Shown: one piece after another, positions 1-5,195 of the stretch
Numbering within the stretch: position 1 is the first letter of the stretch
How the letters are laid out: every line of letters starts with the position of its first letter
Assembly: GCA_030639705.1 (NCBI GenBank)
Contig: DAOWKX010000218.1
Span: 1 to 5,195, forward strand
Length of the DNA: 5,195 bases
Direction of reading: 5' to 3'
DNA from: Candidatus Aminicenantota bacterium
GTDB taxonomy: Bacteria > Acidobacteriota > Aminicenantia > UBA2199
The notes under the pieces: model-generated
Databases searched by the model: none
What the model saw: only the letters and a program-made list of their open reading frames with translations
What the model was told of the DNA's origin: nothing
Made by a program: the position numbers and the translations under genes

Positions 1-416
1 AAAAATCCCTTGCCCGTTCTTACGGATTGATTGTCATCGATGCCTTTAATTCGGATGCCATTCCGGTTCATTTGATAACCAGTGAGGCCTTTGAACTTTA
101 CCTTTCAAAACTGGCGGAAAGAGGGATCCTGGCCATCAACATTACCAATAAAAACCTTGACCTGACAAGGGTTATCAATGATGTGGCCGCCAAATTGAAT
201 CTTTTCTGTATTTTTCGATACGATTCGGCAATGGATTCGGATGAGCCTGAAACCAGAGGTAAATTCCGTTCATTATGGGCGGTCATGGTCCGGAATCCGG
301 CAGATCTGGGTCCTTTGTTAAGAAATAACCGGTGGCGAATTTTATCACCCGGGGAGGATCCAGAGCCCTGGACCGATGATTTTTCCAATATCCTCAGTGT
401 ATTAAAATGGTTTTAA
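1..416 (+). CDS. Spermidine synthase-like protein, C-terminal part (5' end outside window)
   Basis: The open frame is already running at the left edge (first full codon at base 3) and ends at TAA 414-416, giving 137 visible residues. A TTG at base 27 is in frame, but it lies inside the conserved core, so it is not the real start. The early motif DAFNSDAIPVHL (about residues 13-24 of the visible part) matches the region around the catalytic aspartate in spermidine-synthase-like proteins. The ending WTDDFSNILSVLKW is typical of the long membrane-fused members annotated as 'fused MFS/spermidine synthase'. Known for the family: a Rossmann-type aminopropyl- or methyltransferase fold. Whether this member makes spermidine cannot be told, because the SAM/dcSAM-binding motif and any membrane segments lie upstream of the window. 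It converges on the minus-strand peptidase gene, with 56 bases between the stops. Family assignment is fairly sure; the exact activity is not. Confidence 0.82.
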   Translation, partial: KSLARSYGLIVIDAFNSDAIPVHLITSEAFELYLSKLAERGILAINITNKNLDLTRVINDVAAKLNLFCIFRYDSAMDSDEPETRGKFRSLWAVMVRNPADLGPLLRNNRWRILSPGEDPEPWTDDFSNILSVLKWF

Positions 417-433
417 CTCCAGAGGCTCTGGAG
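417..433. terminator. Small perfect hairpin between convergent genes, possible weak bidirectional terminator
   Basis: Directly after the stop of the left gene, CTCCAGA and TCTGGAG form a perfect 7-bp stem around the loop GGC. The stem lies between two convergent genes, where a shared terminator would be expected. Against this, no good T-run follows on either strand: TCTGGTTATC follows rightward, and TTAAAACCATTTT follows leftward. It may be a weak or Rho-assisted terminator, or only an mRNA 3'-end stabiliser. Confidence 0.3.
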
Positions 434-472
434 TCTGGTTATCAGAATAAGGCCTGCATATTCCCGATATGA

Positions 473-3400
473 TTACTTCTCGCTGAATTGGATAACCACC
501 TCTCGTCTTTTCAGGGACCTGATATATCCAATGACAACAGTGTCTCCAGGCTTGTAGGCCTTCAGAAATTCTGAATATTCTCTCAGGGAATTGACCGCTT
601 TATCTCCTACTTTTATGATGATATCGCCTTTTTTTAAGCCGGCTCGCTGTGCAGGAGTTTGGTCCATGACCAGCCCGACCTTAACCCCTTTTCCCGAATA
701 AGAGAAATCAGGCATTATCCCGATTTTTACCTTTCTCTCTTTACCACTGGTTTGAACTGGATTTTTTTCCGTTGATCCGGTAAAGGTCAAGGATTCCTCT
801 CTATCCATTAGATAAACGAGCACTTCTTTGGCTACAGTGATCATCTTAACCATTCCTGCCGGGTCAATTTTGTCTATGGTATCGCTTGGTTTGTGATAAT
901 CAGTATTTGGACCTGAGAAAAGTTGAATACCGGGCACTCCTGATTTTATAAAGCTCTTCTGGTCGCTGGAGTCCAGGTCTTCTTTTACCAGGATTATTTT
1001 TATGCCTGTGGTATATTCAATTCCCAAGAAAATGAATTTCCATTCTCTGGCTGAACTTCCACCGATAACCATTGGTTGATTTTCATGAAGTCTTCCTACC
1101 GTATCAAGATTAATAACAGTATGGGTATTTTCTGCCGGGAATTTTTGATAGTTTTTGACATAGTACCTTGACCCTAAAAGGCCTGATTCCTCTCCTGAAA
1201 AGGCAATAAATATCACTGGTCGCTTTGGTTTATGGTTCTTTGAAATATAGGATGCTAGTTCCAACAGTACGGAGACGCCGCTGGCATTATCATCAGCTCC
1301 GGGAAAAATCTTGCCTTCATATTCCGGTTTAAAACGGCCGTCCCCCTTTCCGAGGTGATCATAATGGGCACATACAATAACCGGGTTGTTTTTTATTTTT
1401 GAGCTATTTCCCCTGATTATCCCGATAACATTTCTTAGCCTGTATGTTTTACTCTTGATTGTCTGATCCCAGTCCATAAAAAATGAATTGTTTTTAGCTC
1501 CGGGTTGGAGCCCGTATTCCAGGAACTTTCCGGCAATATAATCGGCTGCAATATCTATCTCTTCTGTACCGATCCCCCGGCCCATCAGTTTTTTATCTGC
1601 CAGAAAATGAATATGTTTCAATAACGCCTCCCGGGAAAATTCATTTGCTATTTTTCCCAGGGGAATCCTTTTGGGAAATTCATAGAATGAGGGCTCAAAT
1701 CCCTGGTCAAGAATAGAGGTCAACGGAGATTTTAAAATGGTCCACTGACCTTTTAAAACATTGGTCGGTTCCTCCCCTTCAAATCCGAGATAGCTGTATT
1801 TACCATAATGCGGTAGTTTCCTGCCCAGGCCCGGCAGTGCTTTCGTATTATCTGTTGAGAGATAGACAACAACCTGTGAGGCATTCATGGGGTTCTTGAC
1901 TGCGATGATAATACTGTTTTTATGAATGGAAGCCTTTTTGTTTTCTACAGTGAACAGATCTTTGGAAAAATTGCTGTTATATTTTTTAATTGAGTTGTCG
2001 ATGACACCCTTGAATCGATTTTTTGAGCCTAAAAGCCAGACAGCCCGATCAGGTGGTAATCCGGCTATCTCATTGTCCATCAGTATATCAAATTTTTCTT
2101 TATTACTTCGGCTCCAGTTCAGGGCAAAGCCTTTATATCCGTTAATCATCCCGGTTTTTTCATCGGTGGGGAGAACGATCACTACTTTTGAAGATCCAAA
2201 CGCTTTGGACAGTACGGGAGGGATCTCTCCTTCAGAAAGCCTTCTGAAAACATCAAATCCGGAGTCAATGTCAATTTTAACAGGCTCCTTTTTACAAATT
2301 ATGGTGAATTGTTGTTTTTTTGCTTTCATCTGAACTGTTTTCGTTACGACCTGCTTTTCTCCTCTTATATAAAGGTAAACGGGAATATCAAGGGCATACA
2401 CATCATCCTCAGCTTGAACCTGATGTAAAACAAAATTGAGGGAATAACCTTTTTCCAGTTTTTTTAAAAAAACATCAGAAAGTTTCAATGTTGGAGCCCC
2501 TTTTCTGGTGACCCACTGTTTAAAATATCCGGACAGATCTGTTCGGGTGATTCTTTCAAAGGATTTCTTGATATCTCCGAAGGTGGCTCTGCTGAATTTA
2601 TTTGCTCGGTAAAAATCCTGGATCGATTTCAAAAAGAGTTTATCCCCAAATTTAAGCCTTAGCATATGAAACAGCATCATTGATTTTCCATATCCGATCG
2701 ATGATGATGCCGAGTCAAACCGTGAGCGAAAGGCTGTCAGCGGGAAGTCATTGTCTTTGTTCACATAATCTGTATAACCTTGAAGGGTTGTCCTCCGGTA
2801 ATGAGTACCCTGTTCTCTCTGTTCTTTAATAAGATGGTCTGCCATATATACGGTTATGCCTTCACACCAGTTTCCGCTTTCATGGTTTACAAAAACGCTG
2901 TTTCCCCAGTAATTGTGAAGGAGTTCGTGGGGATAGGATGAATGCAATATAAAAGGGAACCGGATGACTTTGGGCCCCAGTAAGGTAAAGGAAGGCATAC
3001 CATAGCCGGTTTCCCAGAAATTTTCAATCAAAGCAAATTTTGAATAGGGAAAGGGACCAATCAACTCTTCATATAGCTTGAGGTATTGTCCGGTTGTTTT
3101 TAAGTATTGATTGGCCATGGCAATATCCCTGCTCCGCAGGAAAGCGAAAATATCAATATCCCCCTGCCTGGAACTGAATTCTTTGAATTCACCGGCGATC
3201 AGATAGGCTTCATCCATGGGTTCCGGGGATTCCCAGACAGAAACCGATTCTTTTTTATTGCTTTCTGATTTGGTTCTCCTACCCTGAGAAACTGAAACCC
3301 AGCCTGCGGGGAGAACGGTTTCAATCTTAAAGGTGATCAGGCCCTGATTAAACCAGGGAATCCAGTAAGATGAACCTGACAGGTAAATCCCTTTTTTACA

Positions 3401-3841
3401 AATAATTCCAGGGGTTTCGGAAAACCCTCTTGCATACTCCTCTCCAATCTGTTTTAATGGATGATTGATCTTACCTTCATATTCAATAAAAAAGGAGAAA
3501 TCTCCGCTTCTGGAGACCTTGAAGGCATACTGGTTGAATATCATTTCTTTTTTGTTTTCCGCATAATGGGGATTCTTCCTGAAAATTTTCGGATCGGGCT
3601 TACCTTTTTTTTTGATTTTGATATTTTTTGAAAAAGCTGTAATAGTCAAATTTTTATGGAGCAGAAAACAGACTTTCTGGTTCTTGATACCTTTTTGTAA
3701 ATGGATAAAATCCCTGACCTTTATTAGATGTGTATCGGGTTTAATGGTAACCTTCAGGTTGTGATCTATGGCCTTTTCATGTGAAAATGAGTTTATGGAA
3801 ACAATAAATAAAATCAGTATGATTGAAATTTTTTTATTCAT
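473..3841 (-). CDS. Exported M1-type / M28-type double zinc peptidase with C-terminal PDZ domain
   Basis: This 1122-residue protein starts with a Sec signal peptide (MNKK, then a hydrophobic stretch at residues 5-16; likely cut after Ser20, with no lipobox). It should act in the periplasm or outside the cell. Residues about 25-450 form an M1-type peptidase domain: HELLH at 305-309, third zinc ligand Glu327 in NWCEG, probable transition-state Tyr384 in IGYGKSMML, and a degenerate GAMEN-like site (ALIEN, 270-274). Residues about 450-735 are a beta-rich linker region I cannot name. Residues about 735-1012 form an M28 peptidase domain with a full two-zinc set: His826 (AHYDHLG), Asp850 (GADDNASG), Glu884/Glu885 (GEESGLLGS), Asp913 (NLDTVG) and His983 (DYHKPSDT). 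Residues about 1035-1120 look like a PDZ domain (TPAQRAGLKKGDII). Both active sites appear intact, so processive breakdown of extracellular peptides is plausible, but the substrate is unknown. The ATG start is supported by AAGGA 8 bases upstream. It is the second gene of an operon with the yciO-like gene. Confidence 0.93.
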   Translation of the reverse strand: MNKKISIILILFIVSINSFSHEKAIDHNLKVTIKPDTHLIKVRDFIHLQKGIKNQKVCFLLHKNLTITAFSKNIKIKKKGKPDPKIFRKNPHYAENKKEMIFNQYAFKVSRSGDFSFFIEYEGKINHPLKQIGEEYARGFSETPGIICKKGIYLSGSSYWIPWFNQGLITFKIETVLPAGWVSVSQGRRTKSESNKKESVSVWESPEPMDEAYLIAGEFKEFSSRQGDIDIFAFLRSRDIAMANQYLKTTGQYLKLYEELIGPFPYSKFALIENFWETGYGMPSFTLLGPKVIRFPFILHSSYPHELLHNYWGNSVFVNHESGNWCEGITVYMADHLIKEQREQGTHYRRTTLQGYTDYVNKDNDFPLTAFRSRFDSASSSIGYGKSMMLFHMLRLKFGDKLFLKSIQDFYRANKFSRATFGDIKKSFERITRTDLSGYFKQWVTRKGAPTLKLSDVFLKKLEKGYSLNFVLHQVQAEDDVYALDIPVYLYIRGEKQVVTKTVQMKAKKQQFTIICKKEPVKIDIDSGFDVFRRLSEGEIPPVLSKAFGSSKVVIVLPTDEKTGMINGYKGFALNWSRSNKEKFDILMDNEIAGLPPDRAVWLLGSKNRFKGVIDNSIKKYNSNFSKDLFTVENKKASIHKNSIIIAVKNPMNASQVVVYLSTDNTKALPGLGRKLPHYGKYSYLGFEGEEPTNVLKGQWTILKSPLTSILDQGFEPSFYEFPKRIPLGKIANEFSREALLKHIHFLADKKLMGRGIGTEEIDIAADYIAGKFLEYGLQPGAKNNSFFMDWDQTIKSKTYRLRNVIGIIRGNSSKIKNNPVIVCAHYDHLGKGDGRFKPEYEGKIFPGADDNASGVSVLLELASYISKNHKPKRPVIFIAFSGEESGLLGSRYYVKNYQKFPAENTHTVINLDTVGRLHENQPMVIGGSSAREWKFIFLGIEYTTGIKIILVKEDLDSSDQKSFIKSGVPGIQLFSGPNTDYHKPSDTIDKIDPAGMVKMITVAKEVLVYLMDREESLTFTGSTEKNPVQTSGKERKVKIGIMPDFSYSGKGVKVGLVMDQTPAQRAGLKKGDIIIKVGDKAVNSLREYSEFLKAYKPGDTVVIGYIRSLKRREVVIQFSEK

Positions 3842-3849
3842 TTTATCTG

Positions 3850-3854
3850 TCCTT
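3850..3854 (-). promoter_or_regulatory. Ribosome binding site of the double peptidase, overlapping the upstream stop codon
   Basis: On the minus strand AAGGA lies 8 bases before the peptidase ATG. Its two A's are the last two bases of the TAA stop of the yciO-like gene. The coding regions are separated by only 11 bases. A ribosome ending the first gene would sit on the start site of the second, which suggests translational coupling and one shared mRNA. Confidence 0.75.
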
Positions 3855-4476
3855 AAAATAAAGCCTGGGTATCCCCGGCTCCCTCACGCAGGATTTCAGG
3901 CGGATTCACTGTGAAATCAACTACCGTTGAGGGGATGTTGGGAGTGACTCCCCGGTCCAGAATGAGATCCACTTCATATTTATACTGATCGGCAATTTCC
4001 TGGGGATTGGTAAAAAAATCATCGATTCCCTTGGGAACACTGGTACTCAGCATGGGTCTTTTCAGGTGGGTGACCAGGCTTTGAGCCACATTGGAATCGG
4101 GAATCCTGATGCCCACGGTTCGTCGCTTTTGAAGATGAATTATCGATCGGGGAACCTCTCTGGATGCCGGGAGGATAAAGGTGTATTTGCCCGGAAGGAC
4201 CCGCCGCATGATCCGGTAAGCTTTGTTAGGAATATGGACCCAGTTGGCAATATCATTGAAATCAGCAAATATAAAACTTAATAATTTTTGCTTGGATACT
4301 TTTTTGATTTTAAAAATTTTAGACACCGCCTCTTTATTGAGAATGTCCGCTGCCAGTCCGTATATGGTATCGGTGGGGTAGACAATCACTCCCCCCTTTT
4401 TCAGAATCTTTACGGCGTGAATAATCAGTTTTTCATCCAGGTTGTAACCGTCGATTTTTTGAATCTCCACCATCAT
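3853..4476 (-). CDS. yciO: YciO/Sua5/YrdC-family protein (threonylcarbamoyl-AMP synthase superfamily)
   Basis: This 207-residue cytosolic protein spans a single YrdC domain. Motifs visible: GGVIVYPTDTIYGL (28-41), PGKYTFIL (95-102), VGIRIPDS (121-128), LSTSVP (143-148), PSTVVDF (182-188) and REGAGD (197-202). Family knowledge: Sua5/TsaC joins threonine, bicarbonate and ATP into threonylcarbamoyl-AMP for the t6A37 tRNA modification, while the role of the YciO branch is less settled. PGKYTFIL and LSTS, and the lack of the Sua5 KxR arginine (here KKV, 58-60), point to the YciO branch; the PTDTIYGL loop is closer to canonical Sua5. There is no C-terminal Sua5 domain. I chose the ATG at 4476 because AAGGTGA lies 5 bases upstream. 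The next codon is also ATG (4473) and fits the length of E. coli YciO as I remember it. An upstream in-frame GTG at 4485 overlaps the SD and would add three residues. It is the first gene of an operon with the peptidase. Confidence 0.9.
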   Translation of the reverse strand: MMVEIQKIDGYNLDEKLIIHAVKILKKGGVIVYPTDTIYGLAADILNKEAVSKIFKIKKVSKQKLLSFIFADFNDIANWVHIPNKAYRIMRRVLPGKYTFILPASREVPRSIIHLQKRRTVGIRIPDSNVAQSLVTHLKRPMLSTSVPKGIDDFFTNPQEIADQYKYEVDLILDRGVTPNIPSTVVDFTVNPPEILREGAGDTQALF

Positions 4477-4481
4477 TAAAT

Positions 4482-4488
4482 TCACCTT
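4482..4488 (-). promoter_or_regulatory. Ribosome binding site deciding the start of the yciO-like gene
   Basis: The minus strand reads AAGGTGA, then ATTTA, then ATG ATG. The SD-like stretch sits 5 bases before the ATG at 4476 and 8 before the one at 4473. The only longer start option, GTG at 4485, lies inside this stretch and has no good SD of its own, so one of the ATGs is the better start. Confidence 0.6.
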
Positions 4489-4506
4489 ATTAGCTCGGGA
4501 TTTGAT

Positions 4507-4512
4507 ATTATA
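4507..4512 (-). promoter_or_regulatory. Candidate -10 box for the yciO-like/peptidase operon
   Basis: The minus strand carries a perfect TATAAT 30 bases before the ATG at 4476. The expected -35 place (about 4530-4535, 17-bp spacing) reads only TTTTCT, a poor match within an A/T-rich run, so the promoter may be weak or need an activator. Transcription would start near 4500, leaving a short leader of about 25 bases. Inferred from sequence only. Confidence 0.4.
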
Positions 4513-4554
4513 GATGAATCAAAACAAAAAGAAAATAGTTTTTATTCCCGGCTC

Positions 4555-4583
4555 TTGAAAACAGGGGAGATATGCATTAAAAT
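4555..4583 (+). promoter_or_regulatory. Candidate sigma70-type promoter for tadA
   Basis: TTGAAA at 4555-4560 and TAAAAT at 4578-4583 are separated by exactly 17 bases, and each matches five of six consensus positions. The predicted transcription start is near 4590, giving a leader of about 50 bases before the tadA ATG. Its position in the divergent gap supports it. The same transcript could run on through the tRNA-Ser gene. Confidence 0.55.
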
Positions 4584-4584
4584 C

Positions 4585-4607
4585 TGAATGAAAATTCAAC
4601 TCATTCA
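4585..4607. repeat. 7-bp perfect inverted repeat at the predicted tadA transcription start
   Basis: TGAATGA (4585-4591) and TCATTCA (4601-4607) are perfect inverted copies separated by 9 bases. A further ATTCA lies in the spacer (4594-4598), so the left arm could also pair with it. The site covers the predicted start point just after the -10 box, a usual place for a repressor operator, but it may equally be a weak AU-rich hairpin in the leader or chance in AT-rich DNA. Confidence 0.3.
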
Positions 4608-4640
4608 ATAAGTAATCGAATTGCGGATTGAAAAGGAACC

Positions 4641-5132
4641 ATGGCGGAACGAAAACTATTTTTTATGAAGCAGGCCTTTCAGCAAGCCAAAACTGCCAAT
4701 AAAAAAGGAGAGGTTCCGGTGGGAGCCGTGGTTGTCCGGGACGGAAAAATCATTGGCAGAGGCCATAATTCAATGATACAAAATTCCGACCCCGGTGCTC
4801 ATGCCGAAATGATTGCGCTGAGGAGAGCCGGGGAAAATTTAAAAAATTACCGCCTGCTGGATTGCGACCTGTATGTGACCCTGGAACCCTGTCTGATGTG
4901 TTTTTCTGCCCTGGTTCACGCCCGGATCAGCACACTGGTTTATGCAGCCGATGATCCCAAGAGCGGAATTTTTACCACCGGAAGTTATGATCTGGTAAAA
5001 TCGGTTTACAATCATACCATTGCAGTAGAATCAGGTGTTTTAAAACAGCAAGCGTCTGAAATACTTAAGATTTTTTTTCAGGAACGGAGGGATGCCGGAG
5101 CGGTTGAACGGGGCGGTTTCGAAAACCGTTGA
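4641..5132 (+). CDS. tadA: tRNA-specific adenosine deaminase TadA
   Basis: TadA converts A34 of tRNA-Arg(ACG) to inosine in the cytosol so that one tRNA reads CGU, CGC and CGA. The 163-residue product has the cytidine/deoxycytidylate-deaminase zinc fold. HAE at 54-56 gives the zinc-binding His54 and the catalytic Glu56. PCLMC at 83-87 gives zinc ligands Cys84 and Cys87. GEVPVGAVVV (23-32), GHNS (41-44), DPKSG (105-109) and the end helix ILKIFFQERR (141-150) match TadA. After PCxxC the usual Gly-Ala is Ser-Ala (FSALVHARI), a small change. The N-terminus at ATG 4641 aligns in length with known TadA proteins. GGA lies only 3 bases before it (AAAAGGAACC), a short spacing, but the next ATG (4665) has no SD. 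The last 13 residues, after ERR, are encoded by the start of the tRNA-Ser gene and do not look like family sequence. Confidence 0.95.
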   Translation: MAERKLFFMKQAFQQAKTANKKGEVPVGAVVVRDGKIIGRGHNSMIQNSDPGAHAEMIALRRAGENLKNYRLLDCDLYVTLEPCLMCFSALVHARISTLVYAADDPKSGIFTTGSYDLVKSVYNHTIAVESGVLKQQASEILKIFFQERRDAGAVERGGFENR

Positions 5133-5172
5133 TCCTTCACAGGATCCCAGGGTTCGAATCCCTGTCCCTCCG
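5086..5172 (+). tRNA. tRNA-Ser, anticodon CGA
   Basis: This 87-base tRNA folds cleanly. The acceptor stem GGAGGGA (5086-5092) pairs with TCCCTCC (5165-5171), with discriminator G at 5172. The anticodon stem GCGGT/ACCGT encloses the loop TTCGAAA, with anticodon CGA at 5120-5122, which reads UCG. The long class II variable arm (GATCC 5131-5135 with GGATC 5142-5146) and discriminator G are typical serine identity elements. The T arm is CAGGG, TTCGAAT, CCCTG (5148-5164). The 3' CCA is not encoded (ATT follows), so a CCA-adding enzyme is needed. The first 47 bases overlap the tadA frame. No clear promoter of its own is visible, so it may be cut from the tadA transcript by RNase P. Confidence 0.97.
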
Positions 5173-5195
5173 ATTCAAAAAAATGATACCTTGTG

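Noticed and set aside
98..388. Minus-strand open frame opposite the spermidine-synthase-like gene
   Set aside because: It lies antisense to a recognisable conserved coding region and its translation resembles no family I know.
457..471. Small inverted repeat CATAT/ATATG downstream of the peptidase stop
   Set aside because: It has only 5-bp AT-rich arms and no T-run, which is expected by chance at this composition.
1926..2333. Plus-strand open frame of 135 codons inside the peptidase gene
   Set aside because: It is antisense to the inter-domain region of the double peptidase, has serine/leucine-rich shadow composition, and shows no convincing ribosome site.
3782..3841. Possible lipoprotein signal in the peptidase N-terminus
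   Set aside because: There is no cysteine in residues 1-30, so no lipobox; an ordinary signal peptidase I site after Ser20 fits better.
4066..4479. Two short plus-strand open frames opposite the yciO-like gene
   Set aside because: Both are fully antisense to conserved YrdC-domain motifs and look like shadows.
5086..5172. tRNA-Ser as an integration (att) site of a mobile element
   Set aside because: tRNA 3' ends are common attachment sites, but only 23 bases follow and no integrase or repeated tRNA 3' end is visible, so nothing supports it here.
1..5195. Hidden defence, toxin-antitoxin, CRISPR or mobile-element system
   Set aside because: All coding space is taken by recognisable families, intergenic gaps are short, and I saw no direct-repeat arrays, transposase motifs or small paired toxin-antitoxin frames.

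Overview
The window comes from a Gram-negative-type bacterial chromosome of moderate GC content, judged by eye and not computed. The large peptidase has a Sec signal peptide, and all genes have ordinary Shine-Dalgarno sites. The gene style (spermidine-synthase-like fusion protein, YciO-type protein, secreted M1/M28 peptidase, tadA next to tRNA-Ser) would fit Desulfobacterota or a similar lineage. That is only an impression; no marker gene here settles the taxonomy. I see no insertion sequence, phage gene, CRISPR array or defence island.

Layout, left to right. (1) Bases 1-416, plus strand: the 3' end of a spermidine-synthase-like methyltransferase-fold gene whose start lies outside the window. 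(2) Bases 417-472: a short convergent gap with a small perfect hairpin. (3) Bases 473-3841, minus strand: a 1122-residue exported protein joining an M1-type zinc peptidase domain, an uncharacterised linker region, an M28 zinc peptidase domain and a C-terminal PDZ domain. (4) Bases 3853-4476, minus strand: a YciO/Sua5/YrdC-family protein just upstream of the peptidase. The two genes are 11 bases apart and the peptidase ribosome site overlaps the yciO-like stop codon, so they form an operon. (5) Bases 4477-4640: a divergent control region with a good sigma70-type promoter facing right, a perfect TATAAT facing left, and a 7-bp inverted repeat. (6) Bases 4641-5132, plus strand: tadA, the tRNA adenosine deaminase. 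(7) Bases 5086-5172, plus strand: tRNA-Ser(CGA), whose first 47 bases lie inside the tadA reading frame. Bases 5173-5195 show nothing recognisable.

The YciO-like protein and TadA belong to families linked to tRNA modification, and a tRNA gene sits beside them, so the right end has a loose tRNA theme. The secreted double peptidase appears to be an unrelated passenger in the left-facing operon. The two features most worth a second look are the M1-M28-PDZ fusion with both metal sites apparently intact, and the tadA/tRNA-Ser overlap, in which the tRNA gene supplies the last codons and stop of tadA. I found no convincing sign of a wholly new system; most of the window is ordinary housekeeping sequence.
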